NCBI GenBank assembly: GCA_016718655.1
Contig: JADKCV010000037.1
Location: 1-33,086 of the forward strand
DNA length: 33,086 bases
Source of the DNA: Flavobacteriales bacterium
Lineage (GTDB): Bacteria > Bacteroidota > Bacteroidia > Flavobacteriales_F > PHOS-HE28
Reading direction: 5' to 3'
Part shown: in pieces, positions 21,509-30,070 of the stretch
Layout of the letters: every line of letters begins with the position of its first letter
How positions within the stretch are numbered: the stretch's first letter is position 1
The notes under the pieces: generated by a model
What the model was told of the DNA's origin: nothing
Databases searched by the model: none
Seen by the model: only the letters and a program-made list of their open reading frames with translations
Translations under genes and position numbers: made by a program

Positions 21509-23822
21509 GGGGCCTGGCGGTCCGTTTCGTCAGGAAGTGCGAGGAATGCTCCAGGTCGCGTTGAAGACCATGTTTGCTGCGGTCCGTCCGCAAGTGCTCC
21601 TTCCGCACTGCACTGCGCTCCATGATGGATCGGGCGATCAAGTAGCACACCGTGCTCTCGGCGCCTTCGTTCAGGTTCACTGTATGCTCCTCCAGGCCGT
21701 CGTAACAACCTCCCGAAGCGCTGTTGTACATCACCTGGGCCAGGTGGTTGCGGCCCAGGAACCACTCGAAGGCCAGCTCAATCCTACGGGCATATTCCGG
21801 ATCGCCGAACGTCTCGTGGAACAGTTCCAATGCGGAGATGGTGTATGCCACATCGATGGGTTGCTCGCCATACAGGGCGGGTTGTATCCCCGGCTCCAGC
21901 CACGTCCGGTTGGAGATCACGCGCAGCATATCCCCCTTGAACAAGTGTCCCATCAGGAAGTGGAACGACCGGATGGCCACATCGCGATAGGCGGGCCTTC
22001 CGGTCTCCAGGTAGGCGAGCAGGAGGGCTTCGGGCAGCACGGCATTGCCGTACGTCACGATCGGCTCGAACCAGTTCCAATGTGCGGTGGCCGTGGCGTT
22101 GTAGGTGTCCAGCAGCCGGTTGGCGGCCCGGTCGATGCGCGCCGTGAGCGCCCCGCTGCGCCGTACCCCGTTGTACGCGTGAAGCCCCTTGATCGTGAAG
22201 GCGAGCGCACGCGGCGACGTCAACGCACCGTTCCGTTCCAACGCTTCGTTCAGGGCCGTTTCCGCCTTGCTCACGACTGCTGAGGGGATCACGGCCTCAT
22301 GGGCCACGCACACACCCAGCGCCCATAGCGCACGGCCATTGCTGTCCTCCAGGTTCTCACCATGGTTCTGCGGGGTGAAGGCGCCCTCCCGATCGGAGTA
22401 GTTCAGGAAGCGACCGTCGGCTTGCTGGCAATGCACGATGTGGTCCACATACCGTTCGAGCAGTGCGGGATCACCACCGGTGCCACCCGTGTTCTCCGTA
22501 TGCATGCACAGTGCGATCAAGGCCCGGGCATTGTCATCCAACGTGTGTCCCGAACCCGCATCGGGTTCACTGATGTCGCAGAACTGCACCATCCCGATGC
22601 GGTCGGTCATGCGGTCCAGGTGGCGCAACGATACCGGGGGCCACCGGAAGCTCAATTGGTCCGTGGACCACGTGCGCCGTGCGAAGGTGCGCGCATGGGC
22701 GATGGCAACATTGTCCCACGCGGTGGCGCGCATGCACTGCAACGCATTGCGCCCCAGTCGGTCCATCCGCTCCGGGTCCAGGAGCAACGCGATGGCGGCA
22801 TGTGCGAGTTGGTCCGGGCTGTTGAAGTCGATGAGCACACCCGTGCCGTCATCCAGCACCTCCTCAGCATGCGGTATGCGCGTGCTGATCACCGGGCAAC
22901 CGCAACCCATGGCGTACGCGAACGTGCCGCTCACGGCCTGCTTCGGGTCCTTCGAGGTGAAGAGGTAGATGTCCGTCAGCTGCAAGTGTTCCAACAATTC
23001 ATCCAGTTCCAGGTAGCGGTCCACGAAGCGCACGTGATCCTGGAGTCCGAGTGCGTGCACCTGTTGGGTCAGCAGGTCACGGTAGTGCTCACCTTCCTGC
23101 CGCACCACTTCGGGATGCGTGCGCCCGAGCACGAGGTACAGCACATCCGGCACCTCCTGCTTGATGGCCACCAGCGCATCCAGCGCCGTTTCGATGCTCT
23201 TGTTGGAACTGAGCAGCCCGAAGGTGGAGAGCACACGGCGACCGCTGAACCCGTACTTCGCCTTCATCCGCTCCTTGTCCTGCCACGCCACCACGTGCGT
23301 GCCATGTGCGATCACCGTGATCTTGCCGGCCGCGACCGCATACTCCTCCCGAAGGATGCGCGCCGACCGCTGCGTGAGCACCACCACGTCCGAGGCCCGA
23401 TCGGCCAATGCGCGGATCATCGCGATGCGTTCCGGTGAAGGCGAGGACAACACGGTGTGGAAGGTCACCGCAACGGGTTTGCTCACGGCGTTCAGGAACT
23501 GCAGGAGGAACTGCCCATCGCCACCCTGGAACAACCCGAACTCGTGCTGCACCCATACCCGGTCGATACGCGGGTCCTGGTCCACTTCCAAGGCCAGCCG
23601 GATGTGATCATCGGGGTCCTTCGTATCCAAGGTATGCGTCACCTCGGGCGGATAATCACGCGTGAGCGGTCCGTCCTCCAAGGCGCACACGGTGTAGCGG
23701 AACGGTCCGTTGAACGTGCGGTTCAGCGCGGTCACCAGGTCCTGGGTGTAGGTGGCTATCCCGCACACGCGGGGTGGGTAGGAGGTTAGGATCAGCACGC
23801 GATCCGTGGTGCGTGGGTTCAT
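21498..23822 (-). CDS. glycosyltransferase (GT4-like) fused to an alpha-barrel domain
   Basis: 774 aa. N-terminal 1-390 is a GT-B glycosyltransferase of the GT4 type: LILTSYPPRVCGIATYTQDL, WVQHEFGLFQGGDG, VIAHGTHVV, FGLLSSNKSIETAL and the donor-site GTFAYAMGCGCPVISTRIPH with AEEVLDDGTG. Residues about 400-770 are helix-rich, with SGHTLDDNARALIALCMHTE and LEDSNGRALWALGVCV, resembling (alpha/alpha)6 barrel glycosidase-type domains. Such GTs accompany GH130 phosphorylases in mannoside metabolism; the donor is likely GDP-mannose or a related sugar nucleotide (inferred). The start overlaps the GH130 stop by 4 bp (ATGA). No indels seen. Confidence 0.85.
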   Translation of the reverse strand: MNPRTTDRVLILTSYPPRVCGIATYTQDLVTALNRTFNGPFRYTVCALEDGPLTRDYPPEVTHTLDTKDPDDHIRLALEVDQDPRIDRVWVQHEFGLFQGGDGQFLLQFLNAVSKPVAVTFHTVLSSPSPERIAMIRALADRASDVVVLTQRSARILREEYAVAAGKITVIAHGTHVVAWQDKERMKAKYGFSGRRVLSTFGLLSSNKSIETALDALVAIKQEVPDVLYLVLGRTHPEVVRQEGEHYRDLLTQQVHALGLQDHVRFVDRYLELDELLEHLQLTDIYLFTSKDPKQAVSGTFAYAMGCGCPVISTRIPHAEEVLDDGTGVLIDFNSPDQLAHAAIALLLDPERMDRLGRNALQCMRATAWDNVAIAHARTFARRTWSTDQLSFRWPPVSLRHLDRMTDRIGMVQFCDISEPDAGSGHTLDDNARALIALCMHTENTGGTGGDPALLERYVDHIVHCQQADGRFLNYSDREGAFTPQNHGENLEDSNGRALWALGVCVAHEAVIPSAVVSKAETALNEALERNGALTSPRALAFTIKGLHAYNGVRRSGALTARIDRAANRLLDTYNATATAHWNWFEPIVTYGNAVLPEALLLAYLETGRPAYRDVAIRSFHFLMGHLFKGDMLRVISNRTWLEPGIQPALYGEQPIDVAYTISALELFHETFGDPEYARRIELAFEWFLGRNHLAQVMYNSASGGCYDGLEEHTVNLNEGAESTVCYLIARSIMERSAVRKEHLRTDRSKHGLQRDLEHSSHFLTKRTARPHAA

Positions 23823-24877
23823 CGGGCGTTCTGTTTCAAGCGGGTGAGCAGGTCGGGGAGCTTCACGGAGGCCACGGCCACACGTTCGTCGGCCGCGCCG
23901 TAGTAGATGTAGAGGTCATCGTCGAAGACCACCGCACCGGACGGGAACACGATGTTCTTCACATAGCCGGTCCGTTCGTAGTCTTCCTGCGGCGAGATCA
24001 GCGGATGGTCCAGTCGTGCGATCAACTTCGAGGGGTCATCGAGATCAAGTAGTGCAGCGCAGGCGTGGTAGACGAACCCATGCGGCGTGTCCTCCGCGGC
24101 ATGGTAGATCAACAACCAGCCATCGGGTGTTTCGATCGGAGGTGCGCCCCCACCGATATGGCTGGATTCATGCGGCAGTGCGGGATCCAGTACGATGTGG
24201 CGCTGAAGATCCATCAGGTAATGCTCCCAGAACGTCCGGTCCAACTCAGCGGGGTCCTCGAAGAACACGATCTGGATGCCCGGATGGATGCGGTGCAGCA
24301 GCGCGAACTTCCCATTGATCTTCCTTGGGAAGAACATCAGGTTCTTGTCCCATGCCAGCAGCTTGTCCGCGAGCTGTTCACCCAGGCCGTGCTCCTTCAT
24401 CATCTTGTAGTGGAACAGGTACTTCTGGTTGAGCCCTTCACAGCAATCGATCAGCTTCTTGAACTCGCGGTAGGTGAATTGCGGGGTGATCACGCCATGC
24501 TTCGTGAAGGTCTCCAGGTCGGTCGATGTGGCGTAGCAGCCCAACGCGTTCGTGCGGTCGTAACCGGTATAGGTCAGGTAGTAGGTATCCCCGATGCGTA
24601 CCACCCGCGGATCCTCCATCCCTTGCGATTCATAGGCGTGCTCGGGGACCAACACGGGCTTATCAGCGCGCATCGCCACCTCCGTTGGACCGTTCAGCAG
24701 GCAATGCCCCACCGTGGAGTAGTTGCCATGGCGCACAGCGCGATAGAGCACATGCACCTGTTCACCCACCCGTATGCACGCCGGGTTGAGCGCTCCGGCG
24801 TTCTCAAAGCCGAGTTCCGTCTTATCCAGTACCACGCCATGGCGCGTGACACGGATGGGTTGTTGCTCTTCGATCAT
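23819..24877 (-). CDS. GH130 family glycoside phosphorylase or hydrolase
   Basis: 352 aa from ATG 24877 (an upstream extension to 24928 is open but lacks conserved residues). Shows the five-blade beta-propeller features of GH130: NPACIRVGEQVHVLYRAVRH, MEDPRVVRIGDTYYLTYTGYD, KNLMFFPRKINGKFALLHR, HIGGGAPPIETPDGWLLIYH and YVKNIVFPSGAVVFDDDLYI. The family splits beta-mannosides, with phosphate in most subfamilies, releasing mannose-1-phosphate, or with water in others. First gene of the operon; a GT follows with a 4-bp overlap. Phosphorylase versus hydrolase cannot be fixed without alignment. Confidence 0.9.
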   Translation of the reverse strand: MIEEQQPIRVTRHGVVLDKTELGFENAGALNPACIRVGEQVHVLYRAVRHGNYSTVGHCLLNGPTEVAMRADKPVLVPEHAYESQGMEDPRVVRIGDTYYLTYTGYDRTNALGCYATSTDLETFTKHGVITPQFTYREFKKLIDCCEGLNQKYLFHYKMMKEHGLGEQLADKLLAWDKNLMFFPRKINGKFALLHRIHPGIQIVFFEDPAELDRTFWEHYLMDLQRHIVLDPALPHESSHIGGGAPPIETPDGWLLIYHAAEDTPHGFVYHACAALLDLDDPSKLIARLDHPLISPQEDYERTGYVKNIVFPSGAVVFDDDLYIYYGAADERVAVASVKLPDLLTRLKQNAR

Positions 24878-25187
24878 GATCCAACTGTAGCGCTTCACTG
24901 CGGTGATCGGCAAGCCACGGCCATTCAAGTCCCAATCACCATTCCGGTATCACGGCGGCGTGATCGATGGTAGGCCTGTATCGCGGATCATGTGGTGATG
25001 GGGGATGAAGGGCGCGCGGCACCTGGGCAACGTATTCCCCTGATCACGGGAGTTCCCGCCCCATTGAAGCGCACACTGACAGCATCCATCACCATGTTGT
25101 AAGCGCACCGGGGAAGAGGTGCGTTCTGTCATGGGGGAACCGTAACGGTCGGCTTACCTTACAAGCGAAGGATCATAGACAGGACCC
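24878..25187. other. divergent intergenic region with a palindrome at 24949-24964
   Basis: No gene is seen between GH130 and cbpA. ATCACG-GCGG-CGTGAT (24949-24964) is a perfect 6-4-6 palindrome and a possible operator for the GH130 operon or for cbpA. A weaker CGCACC/GGTGCG pair lies at 25104-25123. TACCTTAC at about 25155 is a poor -7 box for cbpA. Confidence 0.35.
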
Positions 25188-26081
25188 ATGCCCACGGACC
25201 ATTACCACGTGCTCGGCCTACCGCGCACCGCAACACCGGACGACATCAAGAAGGCGTATCGCAAGTTGGCGCGCAAGCACCACCCGGACCTCAACCCCGA
25301 CAACGCCGAAGCCAAGAAGAAGTTCCAGGAGATCAATGAGGCGAACGAAGTGCTCAGTGATCCCGAGAGCCGCAAAAAATACGATCGTTATGGCGACCAG
25401 TGGAAACATGCCGAACAGTTCGAGCAGGCGAAGCGTGAACAGGGCACGCGACCGCAGACCGGAACTTCGGGAGGAACCCCCTTCGGTGCGGGGGGAATGG
25501 ATGAAGAGGACCTCTTCAGCTCCATGTTCGGCGGGGGCCGTGGCCGCGCGGTGAAGTTCCGTGGGCCGGACTACCAGACCGAATTGCGTTTGGATATGGA
25601 CGCCGCCTACCGCTCCCACAAGCAGACGCTCAACGTCAATGGCCGGCCCATCCGCATCACCGTGCCTGCGGGTGTGGAGAACGAGCAGTCCATCCGCATC
25701 CCCGGCCAGGGCGGCCCCGGCGCGAACGGCGGGCCCAACGGCGACCTCTTCCTCACCTTTATCGTAGCGCCTCATCCGCGCTTCAAACGCGTGGGCGGCG
25801 ACCTCTACCTCACGCAGGACCTCGACCTGTCCACGGCCCTACTGGGTGGTGGGATCACCGTGGACACCATGGACGGCAAAGTGAAACTGAAGGTCTCGCC
25901 CGAGACACAGAACGGGACCAAGGTGAAGTTGAAAGGCAAGGGATTCCCGGTCTATAAGGAGGAGGGCCGCTTCGGCGATCTGTACGTGACCTACAACGTG
26001 AAGCTGCCCACCGGCCTCAGCGATCGTGAAAAGGAACTCATCCGTGAATTGGCCAACATCCGCAACACCGCTTCCGCATGA
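25188..26081 (+). CDS. cbpA: DnaJ-family co-chaperone CbpA
   Basis: 297 aa. N-terminal J domain 4-70 with YHVLGLPRTATPDDIKKAYR and the HPD motif at 32-34, which stimulates ATP hydrolysis by DnaK. A short G-rich linker follows, then the two C-terminal substrate-binding domains (ITVPAGVENEQSIRIPGQGG, FKRVGGDLYLTQDLDLSTAL), with no zinc-finger cysteines: the class B layout of CbpA. Located in the cytoplasm. The next gene, cbpM, overlaps it by 4 bp (ATGA), as in the known cbpAM operon, in which CbpM blocks the J domain. Confidence 0.9.
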   Translation: MPTDHYHVLGLPRTATPDDIKKAYRKLARKHHPDLNPDNAEAKKKFQEINEANEVLSDPESRKKYDRYGDQWKHAEQFEQAKREQGTRPQTGTSGGTPFGAGGMDEEDLFSSMFGGGRGRAVKFRGPDYQTELRLDMDAAYRSHKQTLNVNGRPIRITVPAGVENEQSIRIPGQGGPGANGGPNGDLFLTFIVAPHPRFKRVGGDLYLTQDLDLSTALLGGGITVDTMDGKVKLKVSPETQNGTKVKLKGKGFPVYKEEGRFGDLYVTYNVKLPTGLSDREKELIRELANIRNTASA

Positions 26082-26389
26082 CCACCGAACAACTCATCGC
26101 TGTCGAGGTCTTCGCCCTTCATCAAGGGGTGGAACCGACCTTCGTTCTGGCACTGCACGAGCGCGGCCTGATCGACGTCACCTTCGTGCACGAGCAACAC
26201 TTCCTGCAGCCTCAGCAGCTGGCGCGTGTGGAGCAACTGGCGCGATTGCACTACGACCTGGAGATCAACCTCGAAGGCGTGGAGGCCATCAGTCACTTGT
26301 TGGACCGCATGAGGGCCGCACAGCGTGAAGCCGCTATCCTGCGCGAACGATTGCACCTCTACGAGGGTGAGGTCGACCTCCTTGGCTGA
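26078..26389 (+). CDS. cbpM: chaperone modulator CbpM
   Basis: 103 aa with the MerR-like helical pattern of CbpM: LIAVEVFALHQGVEPTFVLA, LHERGLIDVTFVHEQHFL, then LARVEQLARLHYDLEINLEG, and a helical C-terminus. CbpM binds the J domain of CbpA and inhibits its action with DnaK. The ATGA overlap with cbpA confirms the pairing. A strong terminator follows at 26465. Confidence 0.85.
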   Translation: MTTEQLIAVEVFALHQGVEPTFVLALHERGLIDVTFVHEQHFLQPQQLARVEQLARLHYDLEINLEGVEAISHLLDRMRAAQREAAILRERLHLYEGEVDLLG

Positions 26390-26464
26390 AGGGGTCGGGA
26401 CGATGCGGTTTTGGCTTTGACAGGGACTCCCTGCGCGTGGCCATACCAGGGTGGTGAACAGCAC

Positions 26465-26488
26465 AAAGGCCCCGTTGCCGGGGCCTTT
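26465..26488. terminator. bidirectional terminator between cbpM and the Spy-like gene
   Basis: AAAGGCCCCG-TTGC-CGGGGCCTTT: perfect 10-bp stem, 4-nt loop, with A and T ends on both strands. It lies between convergent genes. Confidence 0.9.
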
Positions 26489-26514
26489 GGTTGTACGGGC
26501 CGTGATGACCGGTA

Positions 26515-26910
26515 CTAGTTCATCGACTTGGTCTTCTCCTTCTCGTTCTCCTGAAGGTCGCTCGTTCCCTTGTGACGCTTCTTCGCCCACTTGGCGTACT
26601 GGTCCGGGTTCAACACTGCCTTCAGGGCGGCGTCGCGTTCCGTCATCAACGCCTCCACCTTCTCCGACACCTTGGCGTCGGTCGGCTTGGGAACCACGGC
26701 CATCATCTCATCATACTTCTTCTCGAAGCGCTGATCGATGGCACGCACATCCTCCTTCTGCTTGTCGTTCAGACCCAATTCCACGTTCAGCATCTCCGTG
26801 TTCATCAACACCCACGCCTTGTCCATGGTGCTGGTGCCTGGCTTGTCCTGGGCATTCACCAGAGCGGGACTCAACAGCTCGAGGGCTGCAGCAATGATCG
26901 TATTCTTCAT
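26515..26910 (-). CDS. periplasmic Spy/LTxxQ-like helical protein
   Basis: 131 aa with a signal peptide (MKNTIIAAALELLSPALVNA-Q). The mature part is charged and helical: MLNVELGLNDKQKEDVRAID, FEKKYDEMM, LMTERDAALKAVLNPDQYAK, WAKKRHKG. The L-x-L-x(1)-x-x-Q-x-x-x-V pattern repeated before and after resembles Spy/CpxP-type (LTxxQ) periplasmic chaperones or metal-stress proteins, common as small unnamed proteins in Bacteroidota. Function is inferred only from the pattern. It ends at the shared terminator. Confidence 0.6.
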   Translation of the reverse strand: MKNTIIAAALELLSPALVNAQDKPGTSTMDKAWVLMNTEMLNVELGLNDKQKEDVRAIDQRFEKKYDEMMAVVPKPTDAKVSEKVEALMTERDAALKAVLNPDQYAKWAKKRHKGTSDLQENEKEKTKSMN

Positions 26911-27231
26911 GGTTCAGTTATTTGACGGACCCATCACGAATAGCGGTCCAAGAGATCAAGGCGCTCGACATCGCCTCCTTCGCACTGCGGACCAACACGG
27001 CGCAAAGGGCCATGGATGCACGTCCGACGCTGCTCATCGCAGTTCAGCACACCAAGCGACCGGCCATGTCGGGCCCGGGTTGATGAAGGGGCTTGCCGCG
27101 TATTTCCTTCCCCACATTGGGCAATCACACCTACGCCGAACGCAAGGGCGTTGGCATGAGGAAGGTGTGGTATCCCTGCTGACATCGGCAGGCGAGCGCG
27201 GTATTGGCTTGGGATCTGTCGAGGGAATGGT
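26911..27231. other. gene-free stretch
   Basis: Long frames on both strands lack starts with support and look like shadows. No hairpin, repeat or clear promoter box was recognised. Confidence 0.4.
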
Positions 27232-27393
27232 ATGGCAACCACCAACCCCGACCGCCGTCCGGTCCCCGTGCCGCGTCCCAAGGATGCGCCTAAGCGTCCT
27301 CGGATCAAACCCGTTCCCGAACACATCCCCACCACCGATGCGCCTGAAGCCCCACGACCCGATCGGGGTGTGGCACCAGGGATCACCGGTTGA
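27232..27393 (+). CDS. small proline-rich protein (53 aa)
   Basis: ATG 27232 to TGA 27393. The sequence is Pro/Arg-rich and disordered: TTNPDRRPVPVPRPKDAPKR, then PRIKPVPEHIPTTDAP and APRPDRGVAPGITG. The PxPxP pattern and clean frame ending just before the PfpI gene suggest a real gene. Such tiny proline-rich proteins occur near other genes in Bacteroidota, without known function. It is too short for firm support. Confidence 0.5.
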   Translation: MATTNPDRRPVPVPRPKDAPKRPRIKPVPEHIPTTDAPEAPRPDRGVAPGITG

Positions 27394-27416
27394 ACAAGCG
27401 AAACGACCAGAACATC

Positions 27417-27992
27417 ATGGACATCCTGACCGACCCCCAAGCAACCTCCCTGAACAGCAAACGCGTGGCGATATTGGCCACCAATGGCTTCGAGGAAAGT
27501 GAACTGCGTGAACCACGCGAAGCCCTGCTCCAGGCTGGAGCCTTCGTGGACATCATCTCCTTGAAGGCAGGTGCCATCAAAGGCTGGAAGGACGGCGATT
27601 GGGGCGACACCGAACAAGTGGACCGCACCGTGGCCGATGCCAAGGTCGATGACTACGATGCCTTGCTGTTGCCCGGTGGTGTTATGAACCCGGACAAGTT
27701 GCGCATGGATCCTGACGCCGTGGCCTTCGTGCGTGGCTTCTTCGATCAGCAGAAGCCAGTTGCTGCCATCTGTCACGGGCCTTGGCTATTGGCGGAAGCG
27801 GATGTGTTGCGCGGTCGCACGCTCACCAGTTACCCGAGCATACGTAAGGACCTGGTCAATGCAGGCGCGCAGTGGGTCGACGAGGAAGTGGTCGAGGACC
27901 GTGGACTGGTCACCAGCCGCAGTCCGAAGGACCTTCCCGCGTTCAATGCCCGGATGGTGGAGGCGTTCGCTGTCGAGGTCCATCAGCATTGA
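27417..27992 (+). CDS. DJ-1/PfpI-family protein
   Basis: 191 aa from ATG 27417; TTG 27390 would overlap the preceding stop. Has the flavodoxin-like DJ-1/PfpI fold: RVAILATNGFEESELREPRE with the conserved Glu, ALLLPGGVMNPDKLR and the nucleophile elbow AAICHGPWLLAEADVLRGR with Cys in ICHG. Ends with TSRSPKDLPAFNARMVEAF. Members are cysteine hydrolases, glyoxalase-III-like or stress proteins. Length is typical (about 180-190 aa). Probably cytoplasmic. Confidence 0.85.
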   Translation: MDILTDPQATSLNSKRVAILATNGFEESELREPREALLQAGAFVDIISLKAGAIKGWKDGDWGDTEQVDRTVADAKVDDYDALLLPGGVMNPDKLRMDPDAVAFVRGFFDQQKPVAAICHGPWLLAEADVLRGRTLTSYPSIRKDLVNAGAQWVDEEVVEDRGLVTSRSPKDLPAFNARMVEAFAVEVHQH

Positions 27993-28111
27993 GCCCTCAG
28001 CGTTGCGTTGATCGTTAGGAAATGGTCCAAAGCAAGCGCACGGTCGATCGCGTTGGAGGGGCAGTGTGTGTGAAATGAGTGACACCGCCCGGGCATCGGA
28101 GCACGGGTGCG

Positions 28112-28666
28112 CTACCTGAGCACATACCGCAACGCCACCGCCCCGGAGCCGAACTCCTCGCGTCCCACGAGCTTCAGGTCCACCATCTTGGATAGCCCCG
28201 CGAACAAGGTCGGCCCGCGACCGACGATGCGCGGATGCACCACGAACTGGTACTCATCGATCAGGCCCAGTTCCGTCAAGGCCATCGCGAGCTGCACACC
28301 ACCCACGCCGATGCCCTTGCCCGGCTGCTGCTTGAGTTGTTGAACGAACGCTTCAAGATCCCCACGAACGATCTCAGCGTTCCAATCCACCTCCTTCAGT
28401 TTGCTGGTGACCACGTACTTCTTCGCCGCGTCGATCGTCTGTGCGAAGGGATGCATCCACGGTGCCATCCAGTCCGGCCATTTCCCGCTCGGTGGCATGC
28501 GCCACGCCTCCTCCATCATCTGGTAGGTGACCCGGCCGAAGAGCAGGTCATCGCACCCGGCGATGTACTCCATGGCGTTGCGGTGCAGGTCCTCGTCGGC
28601 GATCCCGACGGTGTGATCATAGCAACCATCGAGCGTGACGTTGAGGGAGAAGCGGAGGGGGCGCAT
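28112..28666 (-). CDS. RibD-C/dihydrofolate-reductase-family protein
   Basis: 184 aa from ATG 28666, chosen because an upstream start would overlap hicA. MRPLRFSLNVTLDGCYDHT is the N-terminal strand with the DG motif; LLFGRVTYQMMEEAW, KYVVTSKLKEVDW, GKGIGVGGVQLAMAL (NADPH-binding Gly run) and IDEYQFVVHPRIVGRG are the family landmarks. It is likely an NADPH-dependent reductase of unknown substrate. It follows hicA by 20 bp on the same strand. It differs from the MPRLIVHG-type fragments at 15020 and 16199. Confidence 0.85.
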   Translation of the reverse strand: MRPLRFSLNVTLDGCYDHTVGIADEDLHRNAMEYIAGCDDLLFGRVTYQMMEEAWRMPPSGKWPDWMAPWMHPFAQTIDAAKKYVVTSKLKEVDWNAEIVRGDLEAFVQQLKQQPGKGIGVGGVQLAMALTELGLIDEYQFVVHPRIVGRGPTLFAGLSKMVDLKLVGREEFGSGAVALRYVLR

Positions 28667-28685
28667 GGGGCCAGATGCTGTCCGT

Positions 28686-28925
28686 TCAAAAGAGCTGGGA
28701 TAGGAGTTCATCACGTGTCACCTGATGATGCGTCGCGATGTCAGCCAGAATGCTCGCCAGCGTGCCGACCTTGATCGGTCTGTGATCCGGAATGGTCACG
28801 TGATGCGTGCCGTTGCGGGAAGTGGTCAACCGGATGTGACTTCCGCTCTGCCTGGTCACTTCGTACCCCAGCTTGCTCAGGGCGTTGATCAACTCCTTGC
28901 CGGTAAGGTCGCGCGGGATCCTCAT
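28686..28925 (-). CDS. hicA: HicA-type mRNA interferase toxin
   Basis: 79 aa with the compact dsRBD-like HicA fold: IPRDLTGKELINALSKLGYE, then VTRQSGSHIRLT with His-30 as catalytic residue and HHVTIPDHRPIKVGTLASIL. HicA cleaves mRNA; the partner HicB is encoded just before with a 4-bp overlap (ATGA). The family length is normal and the catalytic His is present, so it looks functional. Confidence 0.9.
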   Translation of the reverse strand: MRIPRDLTGKELINALSKLGYEVTRQSGSHIRLTTSRNGTHHVTIPDHRPIKVGTLASILADIATHHQVTRDELLSQLF

Positions 28926-29128
28926 GCCGCGATCACGATCTCTTTCACCATATGCAAACGGATCACCTTGGGCATATCCGCTGCATCGAAGTGAGTGGCG
29001 ACCGCATCCTTCACGTTCGCCTTCAGCTGTTCGATATCATCACCATCCGTGAAAATGGAATGGTCCAAGGCGCGGGCCTCATAGCCACCCTCAGGCGATT
29101 CGTCAACTACGAAGATGATCTCCTTCAT
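28922..29128 (-). CDS. hicB: HicB-like antitoxin
   Basis: 68 aa: EIIFVVDESPEGGYEARALD and HSIFTDGDDIEQLKANVKDA give the HicB partial RNase-H-like fold; it lacks the DNA-binding C-terminal extension of long HicB forms. It should neutralise HicA. TAATTTCG (29133-29140, minus strand) is a -7-like box only a few bases before the ATG, so the leader would be very short. Confidence 0.85.
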   Translation of the reverse strand: MKEIIFVVDESPEGGYEARALDHSIFTDGDDIEQLKANVKDAVATHFDAADMPKVIRLHMVKEIVIAA

Positions 29129-29132
29129 GCAC

Positions 29133-29140
29133 CGAAATTA
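29133..29140 (-). promoter_or_regulatory. -7-like box of hicBA
   Basis: Minus-strand TAATTTCG, one change from TAnnTTTG, immediately before the hicB start. Confidence 0.35.
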
Positions 29141-29291
29141 CGTTGTTGCTTGCGGATTCTCCAAGACGCCTCAGGCGGGCTTCGGTGCGACGCCGTCCAA
29201 CCGCCGTTCGCATAGTCGTCATCGCCGGGCGACGCGATAACGCCGTCCAGTGAGTGTGTTCCATCAATCGGATCTTTCTCATAATTGCCTG

Positions 29292-29654
29292 CTATATGAT
29301 CCACGTGTTACGTGGATCTCCCTCGAAGATGATCGTCATGCACTCGTACTGATCTGAGTCATCCACGAGATGCATCGCGATGCCGTTCTCGAACTCAAGT
29401 ATGATGAGCTGATCGTTCGGAATGTCGTAGCGCGTGATAGCTGCATTCATGACATCGTAGAAGCCTGGTTCTGGCCACTGACCTTCTTCCCAATGGGCGA
29501 ACAGCTTCCCGTCACGAAAGAGGTTCACGGGGGATGAGATACCGAACTTGACGCGGCCAAGCGTGAACTGGAGATCAAACTGCCCCACTCTCAACTGTGT
29601 CGTGAACTGGCCGACTATGGAAGTGAGGTCGAGCTCTTTAGCTATGCGATACAT
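29292..29654 (-). CDS. hypothetical protein, possibly immunity-like (120 aa)
   Basis: The protein is soluble and beta-rich: LDLTSIVGQFTTQLRVGQFD, LQFTLGRVKFGISSPVNLFR, WPEPGFYDVMNAAITRYDIP, then ILEFENGIAMHLVDDSDQYE. The pattern 'I-G-x-x-V-x-x-x-F-x-D-x-x-L-x-L-x-x-x-x-x-L-x-I' resembles DUF6188-type and other small immunity-like proteins, but I cannot name it with confidence. It lies 12 bp downstream of the VOC gene on the same strand, so it may belong to its transcript. Confidence 0.55.
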   Translation of the reverse strand: MYRIAKELDLTSIVGQFTTQLRVGQFDLQFTLGRVKFGISSPVNLFRDGKLFAHWEEGQWPEPGFYDVMNAAITRYDIPNDQLIILEFENGIAMHLVDDSDQYECMTIIFEGDPRNTWII

Positions 29655-29666
29655 CTCTGAAGGGCG

Positions 29667-30020
29667 CTACTTCGGCTCCCACAACTCGATCTTGTTCCCC
29701 TCTGGATCATACACCCACGCGAACTTGCCGTAGTCCTCATCCATGCGTTTGGGGTCGATGCGCACGCCAGCTTCCTCCAGCTTCTTCAGCAGGCCATCCA
29801 GGTCCTGCACGCGCAGGTTCAGCATGAATTGCTGCTTGGCCTCGAAGTAGTCGCTGTCGCGCTTGAAGGGCGAGAACACCGTGGGCCCGGCATCCTGGTT
29901 CCAGACCCAGCCGTTCTCCTCGTTGTTGATCCCGAAGTGTTCGAAGTACCACTTCGATAAGGCCTTGTGGTCGTCCGAGCGGAAGAAGAGTCCGCCGATG
30001 CCGGTAACGTGTTTGGACAT
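29667..30020 (-). CDS. VOC-family (glyoxalase/bleomycin-resistance fold) protein, 1
   Basis: 117 aa: HVTGIGGLFFRSDDHKALSK, WYFEHFGI, FMLNLRVQDLDGLLKKLEEA, GVRIDPKRMDEDYGKFAWVY and DPEGNKIELWEPK form the paired beta-alpha-beta-beta-beta VOC units, with the GNKIELWE end providing a metal-ligand Glu. Substrate unknown; relatives are dioxygenases, isomerases and resistance proteins. A TATATTGG box (30042-30049, minus) lies 21 bp upstream. It is divergent to the second VOC gene. Confidence 0.85.
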   Translation of the reverse strand: MSKHVTGIGGLFFRSDDHKALSKWYFEHFGINNEENGWVWNQDAGPTVFSPFKRDSDYFEAKQQFMLNLRVQDLDGLLKKLEEAGVRIDPKRMDEDYGKFAWVYDPEGNKIELWEPK

Positions 30021-30041
30021 GGGATGGGGGTTCGGTAAGGG

Positions 30042-30049
30042 CCAATATA
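30042..30049 (-). promoter_or_regulatory. -7-like promoter box for the minus-strand VOC gene
   Basis: Minus-strand TATATTGG, 21 bp before ATG 30020. TAGCTTGG at 30059-30066 on the plus strand could serve the divergent VOC gene, but with almost no leader. Confidence 0.35.
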
Positions 30050-30070
30050 GCGATCGACTAGCTTGGCACC

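Noticed and set aside
22362..23438. Long plus-strand frame over the glycosyltransferase
   Set aside because: Shadow of a conserved gene on the other strand; no recognisable domain or start context.
26934..27776. Minus-strand frame opposite the small proline-rich gene and PfpI
   Set aside because: Antisense to the conserved DJ-1/PfpI core; no domain seen.
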